Positions 43,750-55,078 of a stretch of DNA of 64,000 bases are shown here, in pieces. The stretch covers positions 222,707,882-222,771,881 of the forward strand of contig JAYESD010000002.1 of NCBI GenBank assembly GCA_036927565.1, in the 5' to 3' direction. Under the pieces are notes generated by a model, which did not search any database, was not told the origin of the DNA, and was given only the letters and a program-made list of their open reading frames with translations. Positions within the stretch are counted from its first letter, which is position 1; each line of letters starts with the position of its first letter. This DNA is from Tuctoria greenei. Taxonomy: Eukaryota; Streptophyta; Magnoliopsida; Poales; Poaceae. Made by a program: the position numbers and the translations under genes.

Positions 43750-45083
43750 CTAACATGTGGGCCCACGAGACGTCGGATCCACTTGTCAGTGGCGGTTATT
43801 GCAGGTGCAGTACTGCATAGTCCCAACTTGTGATGCTGAACAAAGCGAGGGTTCGGTCTGGTCGAGATCACCAGGAGCAACTCTCGAGGAGGATTGGTGG
43901 TAGGGCGACTAATGGCCAGGGATTTGCGGGCAGCGGGGTCATCATGGCACACGAAGGATGGGACGTGGCGATGGGCGAGGGAGACGCATTGGGGAGGACA
44001 CTGAAGTGACCAGCAACAGGGCGTGGGCCCAGTGCCGGCGGAGTTGCCGGCGGCGAGAGAGCACAACGTGGAGCCATAAAAAAATCACGCCATCAAACAT
44101 GCTGATGAACTGTTAACTATAAAGGCTTAGAAAGTAGAATCGCAAGGCATGCTAAAATAATTAGTAGAGCCTAGGAAACAATGCAAATGACCACAATACA
44201 CCCATCATCAATATATCTAAGGACAAAACATAGTCTCTCAAAATGCTCCAAATTTAATGCCAAAGGAGTAAAAAACTAACACGCTCCGCCAAAACAAATG
44301 GCACGATAGAGAGGCAGGTAGTAATGTGATGTGATATGGGTAGTTGGAAGCTACCGATAGAGTTGGAGTGGGACATTTGTTAAGCTCCAAAAGTAAAGTT
44401 ACGCTGGGGCGGAAGGAGTATTTCTTGTTTGTATATCTATACCTGCTATTGGTTCATGCATCGTAGTACCAAGGAGTGAAGAACCTCGGGGTTCCTGAAC
44501 ATCATGTGCTACAATATTCTCTGCATACCATGCAAATGATTTAATGTTTTCTAATTTTTTTAATTTTGATAGTAAACACATTTATAGTTATACCAGGTGC
44601 TTGTTGGCCACCATGAATGCTTGTAGACGACATCACGGTTTGATGTCTTGTTCCTAATGTAAAGAGCATTGTAAGTAGTCATTCCAAATAACTCTGATAA
44701 CGTCAGATTACATGACCGACGTAGATTTCGGATCGGACGATGTGGTTTCTATAAACTACAGTGTTTGTTCGGAAAGGGGGAATTAGAAATGAAGGAATAG
44801 GAAAAAAAAACGTATGATTCGAGAAAGACACAAGAAAGAAAAATGTGTAAAAACCGTGGGAATTGAAAAATCTTAGGAATACAAATTTGTAAAACAGGAA
44901 TGAGAGTTCAACATTTGGAGCGGTTGATTAGATAACCCATGCGTCATTTACTTCTAAATCCAGAAATTACATACTACCTCTGGTTTTTAATATTTATCGT
45001 TCCCGACCAGGAATTAAATTAGAAATACACTATCGTAATAAGCTGTCGGAGCGACATTTATTTCGGAACAGATGTAGTATATG

Positions 45084-45133
<50 letters not shown>

Positions 45134-46290
45134 TCGTGAAACAGAAGACCACATTTCTTCTTTGTTAATTTATTTAATCTTCAAATATCAGGATGGATTG
45201 TGTAGAACTTAACTAGCCCAAGACTACATGGATCGTGTAGAACCAAGCCAATATAGCTCTATAAAAATACGGCATGGATTGTGTAGTTTACCTAAGCACA
45301 AAACTGGAGTCTGGGATGCGATGTCGTAGGGAGGTGTCAGCGACGAAGAGGTTCGGTAGAGCCCACCAAACTTGCTCGCCCGACGTTGTACCTAGGAGTC
45401 AACACCACCAAGAGCTTCGATGCGTCACTATGAGATCCATGGGGAAAAATTGTAAATACCGTGGGAAATAAAAACACGGGAATATCTTAGGAATACAATT
45501 ATGGAACACAGGATAGAGAGACAACACATTTGGAGTACTACGAGATCACCAGAAGGGCGGGGCAGCGCTGTGTCGGGAACGGAGGCCAGTGTTTCCATTT
45601 ATACTCATCGTGGCTGAAATAGGGTTACAATAGGCAGGACTGAAATTGGAGGTACAGGGATTGAAAACTAAATTGTCAAATCTCAATTGTGGCGCGCCAA
45701 GAAGAACAAAAAAAATTTCACGGGCGTGGAGAATTTGACGCTAGCCGTGCCCTTGTGCATGCATGCAATCGTGATTAATTACATGTCATGTCGCGTCGAT
45801 TCTTGCACATGGTGCGTGTAGCTAGAGGGGTAGATTTCTTCGGACAACTTGCTCACTTCTTAATTTATCTTTGTTGCCATGCATGGAGATCAAAATCTAA
45901 AAGCAGTCATCTGTTAGCTAGTGGGACATTCCAAAAAAATACGATCAAAAATATGAATCGCCAAATGTATAAGAGCTAATGCAAACGATATGCAAATATA
46001 GAACACCCAAGTCCACCAAAGGATGATGGCAAACAATCAGTATTCTATAACATTAATCACAACGAAATGATAACATGCAGTATATACTACTACTAAAAAT
46101 ACATTTTCACATGCACAGACTACGGATGAAAAAAATGAGTGAAAGAACACAAAAGAGGAGAAACGCAGCCTCAACAATGATCTCGATGGAGTTTCAACCA
46201 AGAGTCGTCGATTGTCACAACACAATGAATTTTTGGCTAGACATTGAACAACAGTTATCTCGCCCCTTTTTCAAAAAGGAGTTGTTTTTC
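43750..46290. other. intergenic sequence, no supported gene
   Basis: A GC-richer block lies at 43,750-44,080. From 44,100 the sequence is AT-rich with MITE-like fragments. Segments near 44,855-44,925 and 45,455-45,535 resemble each other (CTTAGGAATACAA followed about 40 bp later by CATTTGGAG) and look like pieces of one dispersed element. A (TA)n run sits at 45,085-45,131. No coding region is convincing. Confidence 0.5.
45085..45131. repeat. (TA)n microsatellite
   Basis: Pure TA dinucleotide run of about 23 units. Confidence 0.95.
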
Positions 46291-46422
46291 GATACTGCAT
46301 AGGACGCATTGTTCGTGAACAGAAAAGACATTTTTCATTAACATAAAAACAACACATATATTACAAACAAGAACTACGAAAGCATATAGAAAAGAAGAAA
46401 AAGAAAAACGACAAATACTACT

Positions 46423-47025
46423 CTACTCGGAGTCGGAGGAGATCTCCTCCACCTCCTTCTCCACTGCTGCCGCCTCCTCCTCCTCCGCCACTGCCGCCGC
46501 CACCTCCTCTGCTACCGCCTCCTCCAAAAATTGAGTCCGAAGCTTCCGGGCAACGGTCTGCAGAAGATGCTGGCACCATCCACCCCAGCCACCTCCCCGA
46601 TCGTCTCGTAGAGGACGTTGAGACGACCGGCCACAAACCCTAACCCGAAGCAGTAGTGGCCAGTGATGTCCATGCTGGTGCAGACGGGAAGTTTCCAAGA
46701 TCCAGACGGTCACACGAGCGAGATGTGTCGAAAAATACATCCCGCGCCAAGATGATGAGCTTTTTTGCGCGCCTGGCGGTGGCGGAAAGGTGCTCGGTGG
46801 CCTCCTACAGGCGCTGATCTAGTTCATTGAAGCGGTGTTCGACGAGGCGGACAGTCTCTTGAACCCAAACTGAATGAGGTGGTGCGGGCGCTGCGGGTGG
46901 TGAAGGGGACGGAGGGGGTGCGGGCGCTGCCTCCAGTTCCCCTGGCATTGGCTACGACGGAAATAAAGAAGAAGGAGGTTCGGAGGACGTCGACAGCCTG
47001 TAGCGCTTTGGTGCGGGCTACCCAT
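46423..47025 (-). pseudogene. unrecognised small gene family, copy A
   Basis: The minus-strand ATG is at 47,025-47,023. It is homologous to the copies at 50.2-50.8 and 54.7-55.1 kb. A one-base deletion a few codons after the start shifts the frame relative to copy B, and further shifts leave the remainder readable in other frames down to a stop at 46,425-46,423. The protein would have an N-terminal Pro/Ala-rich segment, a central part with an RLGL.PxH-type motif in the family, and an acidic Glu/Ala tail encoded by CTC/CTG repeats (46,436-46,520). I do not recognise the family. It is part of a duplicated block (46,295-47,400 versus 50,085-51,160). Confidence 0.6.
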
Positions 47026-47410
47026 TTGTGCGGCGACGAAGGTGCGGGGAAAGAGCGAGAGGTGGTCGGCGATGGTGCGGCGGTGAAAAGAGAAGTTTGG
47101 AGGCTACAATCGACGGAGTGGTGCGGTGGAGACACAAGAGGACGAGTGTGCCTTTATAGCGAGTCGTCGTCTAAGTGCACGAGTGGAGATGATCGGACGC
47201 TTCGAAAACTGCGCTTTCGGACCACAGGATAGGTCGGAGTTAATCCAAACCGCGGTTTGCCTCCTCTAGGTTATCGCAATGACTCGACACGTCCCATCTC
47301 GGCTTCACAAGCAATTTTTTAATTTGACACGCAAAGGGTCCAAGGTATGCAGTGGCCCACCTGGCATACTTTGTAGGCCTGTTCGGCGGTGTTTCAGTTT
47401 TTCAGTTCTA
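47026..47410 (-). repeat. upstream flank of copy A, duplicated at 51.0 and 59.3 kb
   Basis: Includes CCAAACCGCGGTTTGCCTC (47,249 on) and GGCCCACCTGGCATACTTTG (near 47,356), which recur at 51,010 and 51,108. The ATCGCAA...CTCGACxCGTCCCATC part recurs again near 59,310. Confidence 0.7.
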
Positions 47411-47635
47411 GTTTTTAAGTTTGACACACAAAGGGCCCACTGGGCCAAGGTATATGCAATGTTCCAGTTTTTTCAATTTGTCATGCAAAAGACCTCGATC
47501 ATGTTTCATGACGTTACATGTTTTCTCTTTTTGTTGAAAGATCATCATATATAGTTGAAAGATCGTCACAAAACACAAGAAAAAAGTACAAGACGATGAA
47601 CATACCACACATTCCTTCATTAACACACACACACA

Positions 47636-47666
<31 letters not shown>

Positions 47667-48135
47667 CACAAACCCTTGTTCATGTTTTTCTCAGTTTGAC
47701 ATGCAAAAGACCTCGATCATGCATGTTTGATGACGTTCCGTGTTTTCTAATTTTGTTGAAAGATCATCATATTTGAGGCTCATTGATCATGTTTGGGGTG
47801 TAGCAAGCATGGACAAGTAACATGCACTTGAAAACCTCACGATCATGTTTGATGACAACATTATTACGTGTTTTTCTGCTTTTTGTTGAAACATTGTGAT
47901 ATATAGTTTTAGGCTTGTTGATCATGTTTGGGGCGTGACATCTAACATGTTATATACATAGTTTTCTCTTTTTGTTGAAAGATCGTCATATATATATATA
48001 TAGTTTGACTCTCATTGATCATATGTTTGGGGCGTAGCGTAGCATGCATGGACAACTATAACATGCATGTGAGAGAGACATCGATGATCATATATGATGA
48101 TGTTACGCATGTTTTTTCTCTTTTTGTTGAAAGAT

Positions 48136-48138
<3 letters not shown>

Positions 48139-48194
<56 letters not shown>
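48139..48194. repeat. (TA)n microsatellite inside a repeat unit
   Basis: TA run of about 28 units at the position where neighbouring units have a short CATATATAG. Confidence 0.95.
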
Positions 48195-48196
<2 letters not shown>

Positions 48197-48519
48197 CCCG
48201 TCTCCATGAACTTGTCGCTTTGTAGTTCATTTTTTAACTACAAAGCGACAAGTTTGAGGCTTGTTGATCATATGTTCGGGGCGTAGCATATATATATGCA
48301 TTGACAACTATAACATTAATGTGAGAGAGACATCAACGATCATGTAAGATATGACGTTACGCGTGTTTTCTCTCTTTTTGTTGAAATATCGTCATGTTTG
48401 AGGCTCGTTGATCATGTTTGGGGCGTAGCAAGCATGGACAAGTGACAACATGCACTTGAGAACCTCGCGATCATGTTTGATGACAACATTACATGTTCTC
48501 TCTTTTTGTTAAAAGATCG

Positions 48520-48521
<2 letters not shown>

Positions 48522-48616
<95 letters not shown>
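48522..48616. repeat. (TA)n microsatellite with one AAA interruption
   Basis: About 95 bp of TA with an ATAAAT break near 48,588. It also sits at the CATATATAG position of a repeat unit. Confidence 0.95.
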
Positions 48617-48908
48617 GTTTGAGGCTCGTTGATCACGTGCTGATTATTAGTTGCCGCAAAAAAAGAGCTTGTTTATTGGCTCATGGACAAGTAACATTGT
48701 TTGTACGTAGTACAAAAGTATAAGTTAGTCAGCGTTGCCGTTCGTACGCGAAGGATGCGGCCAGGTAGTTGCTCTTGCAGGTGTGCTAATTACGTGAGTG
48801 TTTGGGCGGGTCATGTGGTTAGTCCACGATGCACCCTAAACCCGGTGTTGAGGCTGTGTATTTGTGCGTACACTCTAGTGACATGTGACAAAGTGCTCAG
48901 TCATCAAT

Positions 48909-49392
48909 TGCGTTTGGTTTGACGTCGAAGTTGGATTGGAGATATAGGATCATCCATTTATTTATGTATTGGATCATCCAAATTAACGTTTGGTTGGATG
49001 GACTGAACGATCCAATTTTTCGTTTGGTAGGTTGCATGAATCTTGGGTGGATTATTGAATCATCTAAGTGGACAATTTTATAATATTAATTATTTATATA
49101 CTAATTATCATATTACTAGCAAATATTAATGTTAATATCATAATTGTAATTATTAATCAACGATAAATAAGTTAATTATCACTAATTACATTACTAAGAA
49201 GCATAATTAGATAAGGTGGATGGACTCACATCCAACCAAATATCCTGGACCATCACATCCAGCATCTGCGAGGAATATTTTATATTCCTCGAAGCTGGAT
49301 CACCCTGTCCGTTTGACTGCGAAACAAATAACACATGACTGGACCATCCAATTAATCCAAGTCAATTCAATCCAAGACAAGCAACCAAACAC
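48909..49392. mobile_element. MITE-like element with GTTTGGTT ends
   Basis: Left end GCGTTTGGTTTGACGTCGAAG and right end CAAGCAACCAAACAC form imperfect terminal inverted repeats. The centre is very AT-rich (about 49,080-49,200). Superfamily and target duplication are not resolved. Confidence 0.45.
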
Positions 49393-49712
49393 TGATCTTT
49401 TTGGCCACGTCGTGGTTGTGCGCATGATGATGGATCATGCACGCCGAGCGCCGAGTTATTCGGATCGCTGAGAAATTTTCGGACGTAGAGTTCGTGTGCC
49501 CATGCACGCTGCAAGATTCGGTGAGTTCGCATATGTGGCAATCATTAAGGCAGGGTGGCACAATCGCGGGAACTGTGCAGTGCGCCCTTGGCTATATGAC
49601 TGTAAGATTCAAAGCGTGAACATACGGGGCAACCATCTGGGCAGGGTCGCGCAGAGATGGCTGTGCGGTAGGGCCACAGAGAATTCGATTTCCGCACCAA
49701 GGGGTTAAGAGA

Positions 49713-49778
49713 TAAGACCATCTAATCCGCAGGCCGCAGTTTAGTAAGCTTTACTGTGAACCACTGCAGATGGTCTTA
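49713..49778. repeat. 66-bp snapback element
   Basis: TAAGACCATCT at 49,713-49,723 is the exact inverse of AGATGGTCTTA at 49,768-49,778. Probably a tiny MITE or a remnant of one. Confidence 0.6.
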
Positions 49779-50084
49779 AAGGCAGGCCCAACTCTGGGCC
49801 TAGGCGGGAGGGGCTACTTCCTAGGGCCAGGCCGGTGGGGGGGGGGGCACGATGATAGCTAGTAATGAGAAAAGAAATAAAATTAATTAGTATTTACATC
49901 ATTCGGATGCGATGTACAGTTACACGGTCTAGCTTTTTAAATTCGTAATTTTTTGAAATATAATACTACTACGTACGTTCTAATGTGTTTAATATTTATT
50001 AGATATAATATTACTAGCGTGTTAATTTTCCATATGCAATGTTTTTCGATAAAAGGAGGAGTTTTTTGTTAATGCATGCACTGT

Positions 50085-51160
50085 AGGACACATTGTTCAT
50101 GAACATAAAAGGCATTTTTCATTAACATAAAAACAACACATATATTACAAACAAGAAAAAACACATAGAAAAAAAAGAAAAAACTAATATTAATCCTACT
50201 CTACTTGGAGGAGGACTTGTCCACCTCCTTCGCCGCCGCCTCTGCATCCGTCGGCGGCGTTTCCACCTCCGCCGCAACCGCCGACAGAGCGTCCTCCAAC
50301 ACCAGACCAAACTTCCGACCGACGACGTTCACCAGTTGCTCGCGAAACTCCACCCCAGCCTCCTCATCAATCGTCTCGTAGAGGTAGTTGAGACGAGTGG
50401 CCACAAAGCCTAGCCCGAATATGTAGTAGCTGGCGGAGTCCATGCTGGTGTGGTGGGGAAGGATCCCAAGTCCCAGTCGGCAACAGGAGTGATATGTATT
50501 GTCAAATTCATCCTGCACCATTTTGTCGAGCGCTTTTGCTTGCACGCTGGCAACAAACAGGTTGCGAGTGACCTCCTTAATCTTGCCGTCGAGTTTGTCG
50601 ATGCATTTGTCGATGATTCAGACAATTTCATCATAGTAGGATGGAAGAGGTGCGGGCACTGCGGGTGAAGACAGGGGTGGAGGAGGTGCAGGCACCGCCT
50701 CCAGTTCCACCGGCATTGGAGGCGACAAAAATGGAGAAGGGGGTTCACAGGACGTCGATGACCTGGAGCGCTTCGGTGCGGGACTACCCATTTGTGCGGC
50801 GACGAAGGGGCGAACAAAGAGAGAGAGGTGGTCGACAGTGGTGCGGCGGAGAAGCAAGAGGAGAAGATTGGAGGCTAAAATCGACCGAGAGGTGCGGCGG
50901 AGAAGAAGAGGATGGTGTGCCTTTATAGCAGGTCGTCGTCTAACCGCGTGAGGGGAGATGATCAGATGCTTCAAAATTGTGCTTTTGAATCGACGGCCAG
51001 AGTTACTCCAAACCGCGGTTCGCCTCCTCTCGGTTATCGCAACAGCTCGATGCGTCCCATCGGCAAGTTTTTTAATTTAACACACAAAGGGCCCAGGATA
51101 TGCAATGGCCCACCTGGCATACTTTGTAGGTCCGTCCCGCGGTGTTCGTAACATTTCGTG
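50085..51160. repeat. segmental duplication of 46,295-47,400
   Basis: Homology begins before the gene's 3' end (GGACACATTGTTCATGAACA, compare 46,300) and continues through the gene into its 5' flank (GGCCCACCTGGCATACTTTG). The spacing between copies is about 3.8 kb in direct orientation. Confidence 0.75.
50201..50791 (-). pseudogene. unrecognised small gene family, copy B (best preserved)
   Basis: ATG at 50,791-50,789; stop at 50,203-50,201; 196 codons with one in-frame TGA at 50,620-50,618 and no frameshift. The N-terminal 50 residues are Ser/Pro-rich (MGSPAPKRSRSSTS). A mostly helical charged middle follows, with DKLDGKIKEVTRNLF and then MVQDEFDNTYHSCCRLGLG. The C-terminal part has FREQLVNVVGRKFGL and an acidic Ala/Glu tail. 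No known domain was recognised. A CpG-rich 5' flank and an A-rich 3' flank with CATTTTTCATTAACATAAAA are shared with copy A, so the whole locus was duplicated. Confidence 0.65.
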
Positions 51161-51394
51161 CGAATGATTTCAACGAGGTGCAGAGATTGACGTGAACGTG
51201 CGTGGCAATCGACCGAGAGTCCATATCTTTTTTTTGAAGGATTTGACCGTTATCGACCGAGAGTCCATATCGAACCGATAATAATTGTTGTGATCATGTA
51301 TGATGGTGGACATGAATATAATGCATGTGAAAGGGACTCGAGATCAAGCATGTTTGGTCACGTGTTCAGGATTTTTGTGCCCCCTTGTTAAGGA

Positions 51395-51660
51395 ACATGT
51401 TAATTTGATGACGTCGAGGATCGGATGTGGCATACGTGTTTTGACAAGTTTGTTCATTTGTTCCTAAAATTAGAACACATAGCGGCTAGTGCCTACGCCT
51501 GTCATTTCTTCAAAAGATGAGTACAACGATACATAATGGAAGTATGCGATCGATTAATTTGATGAACCACGTACGTAGTGAGAGTTGTATGCTTATTAAA
51601 CGATGGTAGTCCACATTCTATCCTCGTACCATAGAGGGAACATCCTTGTGTCAAATTTGT
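51395..51660 (+). repeat. duplicated block, first copy
   Basis: Matches 53,400-53,655 in direct orientation (GATCGGATGTGGC...TTGTTCCTAAAAT...ACGTACGTAGTGAG...GAGGGAACAT), roughly 80 percent by eye. Confidence 0.7.
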
Positions 51661-52156
51661 TATCTCAATTGTTGGCAGGATAATATTCTTCATTAGTGTG
51701 GTAGATAAACTGCCATATAGGTTGAGAGCATACACATGCGTGGTAGAGAATATGATAAATATAGAAATATATATACATGGTAGGAAATATTCTCTTCTTG
51801 GAATACATGTTTTGGGCGTATCATGCATATGTACGTCTAACATCCACGTGAAAGACCTCGATCATGTTTGATGACATTACGTGGTCTCTCTTTTTGTTGA
51901 GAGATCGTCATGTTTGAGGCTCGTTGATCATGTCTGGGGCGTATCATGCATGGACAACTAACATGCATGTGAAAGACCTCGATGCATGTGAAATAACATG
52001 CATGTTTTTAAAAGAATGATATAATGTTTCCTCAATAAAAAACAATTTTATGAGAGATTGGGTGCACAAGCAGAAAAGCTAGAACTTGAGCGCTGTACCT
52101 GCGAATTCCATGCTGGGATGATCAATGGCAACCGATCCGCAAACTCGGTGGTTAGA
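51661..52156. other. intergenic, no supported gene
   Basis: Includes two further units of the CATGTTTGATGAC repeat (51,850-52,010). Nothing else recognised. Confidence 0.5.
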
Positions 52157-52790
52157 TCAGTAGTAGCCGGAGAGCAGCTTGCGGACGACCTCGAAGGAGA
52201 TGAAGGCGTCGATGCACGCATAGCTGATCTGCTCACCGGAGAGATTGTACGCGTCCCAGTTGCTCGTCCTCACCCGATAATGCTTCTCCATGTCAGCGCC
52301 CATCACAGCGCTCGCAATGTCCTTCATCCCCGCATAGCAGAGGCTCGGGCGATCCATCTCCTCCGCTGTGAGCTCGGCCAAGTCCAACGTTTTGGCCACC
52401 TTCAACTGCCAGTCCTTCCAAAGTTTGTCAGCGTCACCCTCCACACCCACGCTGATGAAGCGGTAGTCGGAATCGCCGAGGAAATCTTCCAACTCGTCGG
52501 GGAAGTAGACAGCGTGGATGACTTGGAAGATGAGGCAGCAGCGGCTGACGCAGAGCTGCAGAACGGTGATGGGGTTCTGGTCGGCAGAGTAGCTGGGGCG
52601 CCACTTGATGTCGAGCCCGACGATGAGCCTGTGAAGGCGCTGATGGTGGACGGAGAAGACCTCGTTGAGTCAGTCGTCCACAGCCTCGCTGGAGGACATC
52701 ACGGTGGTTGTGATCACATTTTCCTCAAACGTCACGTTGTACACCTGAGTCCCACCACTGAGTCCTCTCTCCTTGTCGTCCCTACGATTG
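52157..52790 (-). pseudogene. WRN-like 3'-5' exonuclease domain gene (DEDD superfamily), inactivated
   Basis: The minus-strand frame runs from about 52,790 to TGA 52,159-52,157. The product resembles plant Werner-syndrome-like exonuclease proteins, which trim DNA or RNA 3' ends. Exo I is IVGLDIKWRPSY (about 52,622-52,589); the expected DxE carries Lys in place of Glu, removing a metal ligand. Exo II is around GVEGDADKLWKDW. Exo III is SYACIDAFISFEVVRKL, with Tyr and Asp kept. An in-frame TGA at 52,672-52,670 lies just before Exo I. No ATG start is clear upstream. The stop plus the lost catalytic residue argue for a pseudogene; a short product starting after the stop would still lack the active site. 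Confidence 0.78.
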
Positions 52791-53210
52791 CCGTCTGTGG
52801 TGGCGCAACACAACTTCTCTCTTGTGCAAACCTTCGTCTACACCTTTAGTTTGGATTTTAATTGGAAACGGGCATGGATATATAACTTATGCATTCACGA
52901 TATGAGCGAGGAGTTTCCGAATTTGACGGGCCCGAGCCCCGAGTAAAGAAAGTAATGAAGATTTTTGAATCTGATATACTCTTTCTCATTTTTAATTCTT
53001 ATCGTTATGACCACAAGTTGCATTGTCTCAACCAAACACCACGTACAACAACAACAACATTTCTCAAGGGCCCACCCACAGGGCATGCCGGGTGGGCCAC
53101 GGGATACCCTGGGTCCAGCCACCAGAGAGTAGCTAGTGTGAATGCATGCTGGAGAGATCAGCAAAATCGAGAACTGGCAATGAAGATGGAAGTCAGCAAT
53201 CTCATGGTTC

Positions 53211-53399
53211 ATGTATCAAAACGCGCACCATCCTTTTTCTTCTTCCCTTTTTTCTTATACGTATTATTTTTCCTCCAATCTTCTAGCCCTCCTTTATTTG
53301 AAGTTGTACTGTTGGATCAGGATATGTGGCCGGCGTGAGGCGAGAGTCGTGTGTGCCACACCAGGCGGAACATCGTGGAGAGACGTTGCTCCCCTTGTT
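53211..53399. other. short unassigned segment before a duplicated block
   Basis: T-rich sequence with no supported gene; open frames across it run into the duplicated block at 53,400. Confidence 0.4.
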
Positions 53400-53655
53400 G
53401 AATTTGATGACGTTCAGGATCGGATGTGGCGTACATGTTTTCATAAGTGTGTTCCTTTGTTCCTAAAATCTGAACACGTAGCGACTAGCGTCTACGGCTG
53501 TCGTTTCTTCGAAATGACGAGTACAACATGGTTGGACATTATATTGTACTGTGCAAGGCATGTGATTAATTGGATGAACCGCGTACGTAGTGAGCTGTTC
53601 CTAGATGGTATTCTATCCTCGAACTCTCGAGGGAACATTCTTCATGTCAAACATG
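53400..53655 (+). repeat. duplicated block, second copy
   Basis: Direct repeat of 51,395-51,660; see that entry. Open frames through it are not conserved between the two copies. Confidence 0.7.
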
Positions 53656-53737
53656 CACGACGAGAGTGAGGACGACACTTTGTTAATCTGGGCTAAAGTT
53701 TTTTTAGATAATGGAAATAATTAAATCCGGCAACGAT

Positions 53738-53954
53738 TGCTGTGCAATCTGGACTCTTGTGCAAGCGTGCAATGTGCAAATCTCAGCCATTTAATGGACA
53801 TCCAAGGGTGGCTGACATTTTACACATAAATCCTTCCACCTACCTCTGTAAAAGGAAGGATCTATGTGTAAAATGGTAGCCATCTTTAGATGTCTATCCA
53901 ATGGCTGAGATTCACGGATTGCACGCTTGCACAAAAGTTCATATTGCATAGCAG
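53738..53954. mobile_element. long snapback MITE
   Basis: The two halves are inverted copies almost end to end: left TGCTGTGCAATCTGGACTC and right the complement of TGCTATGCAATATGAACTT. The halves share CTTGTGCAAGCGTGCAAT and TTTTACACATA. A single transcript would fold into a hairpin of about 100 bp. Superfamily unclear. Confidence 0.7.
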
Positions 53955-54640
53955 CCATTGCCATTAAATCAACCGTTTCCTCAGTATAGAGTACGGCCAC
54001 ATTGATACACCAAGTTGTGAAGATCAACAACAAAAGACTCAACCCGACACACTAGTGAAAGTAAAACAACCGATACATTTTATTAATATGGAAGTCTATA
54101 ACTAAGACTCAATCCAAATTGGGCAAAAAATTTGATGACCTTGACTTCTAGTATGTCTTTACAAGCCATCCAAATCAAGTCTCTTTTGTCTTCACCCTTT
54201 TGCAATGACGCCCACGAGCATTTAATCTGCGCTAAAGTTGATACTCCAGAAACTGTTGTAGTGCCTTTTGTGATTAACTACGTACTTTGCTGTTTGATTG
54301 CTCATTATGTTGGATCCATGTTGGATTTGAATATTGAGAGTGGGCACAGGGTGAGGGGAAGGTTATCCCTGCTGGTGCTGTTAGATGAACTAGGTGGTAG
54401 TCACTTTCTGGATCTCCAGCTCAGTAGAGTTGGAAGTGGAAATATATTCCATTCTAAAAAATAAAAGAGATAAATAGTCCACTAGTTTATCGTTAGAACA
54501 ACAACATTAGAACTATTTTTGTGGACCAATGAACAGCAAATTAAAGTTCATTACCTTAAGACGATACATTACAAATAAGAAAAAAGAAAAACACAAACTA
54601 CAAACAAGAAAAGAAAAACAACACAACTAAGAACTAGAAA
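53955..54640. other. intergenic, no supported gene
   Basis: An open frame at 54,132-54,464 (+) of 110 codons has no recognisable motif. An A-rich stretch near 54,570-54,650 resembles the 3' flanks of copies A and B. Confidence 0.4.
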
Positions 54641-54714
54641 AAAAACTACTTCTTCGCCACCTCCATCTACTTCTCCTTCTCCTCCTCCTCCTCCTCCTCC
54701 TCCTTCTTGGGCTC

Positions 54715-55078
54715 CTAGCAGAGCGGGGGCGTCTCCCGCGGCAGAGACGAGAAGCCCAGTTTCTTGGACATCGCTGCCACCAGGTTGTCGCGGCTGGCGA
54801 CACCGAGCTCGTCCGCCAGCGTGTCCCAGAGGACGTCGAGGCGATCAGCCAAGTGTGTCATGTCGAAGGCGTAGTGGCCCGTGGTCCCCGTTGCAGTATA
54901 TTCTGGAAGGGGACCAAGCCCAAGGCGACGCATGGAGCGCGATGTATTGTCAAATACATCGTGCACCATCTTCCGGAGAGCTCACCTTTTATCCGGGGGG
55001 AAGGGGGGAGTCCGGTCGGGGACGCTTCCCCTTGGCGTCCTTCGGCGGGATTGGCGACGGCATTTTCTTGTCAGCCAT
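54715..55078 (-). pseudogene. unrecognised small gene family, copy C (diverged)
   Basis: The minus-strand ATG at 55,078-55,076 begins a basic, Pro-rich N-terminus (MADKKMPSPIPPKDAKGK) that stops early (TAA near 54,990). The rest is in another frame (54,969-54,715): MVHDVFDNTSRSMRRLGLG and a helical C-terminal part, homologous to the middle of copy B. CTC repeats lie just downstream (54,660-54,705). The shift shows a broken gene unless a short intron removes the break, for which no good sites were seen. Function unknown. Confidence 0.6.

Larger units (their letters stand above)
47470..48640 (+). repeat. tandem and dispersed repeat block with (TA)n expansions
   Basis: Several diverged units of about 120-250 bp share the order GACCTCGATCATGTTTGATG, then ACGTTACATGTTTTCTCTTT, then TTGTTGAAAGATCGTCATAT, then GAGGCTCGTTGATCATGTTT, then GGGGCGTAGCAAGCATGGAC. 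At the CATATATAG site of the unit, TA runs have expanded at 47,641-47,667 (less certain), 47,993-48,003, 48,139-48,194 and 48,522-48,616. Other units recur at 51,850-52,010 and 59,930-60,260. No gene is supported here. Confidence 0.8.

Noticed and set aside
46418..46636. Gly-rich open frame on the minus strand
   Set aside because: It is a frame shadow of the CTC/CTG repeat coding the acidic tail of copy A.
48493..48723. Open frame encoding a Tyr-Ile run
   Set aside because: It is a translation of the (TA)n microsatellite.
52058..52849. A 263-codon plus-strand open frame
   Set aside because: It is the opposite strand of the WRN-like exonuclease pseudogene; the minus-strand reading has conserved motifs and the plus-strand reading has none.
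53211..53669. A 152-codon plus-strand frame
   Set aside because: It has no recognisable motif, crosses the edge of a duplicated block, and is not conserved as a frame in the sister copy at 51.4 kb.
54132..54464. A 110-codon plus-strand frame
   Set aside because: It has no domain, homologue or promoter context that I recognise; the length is within chance for this AT content.
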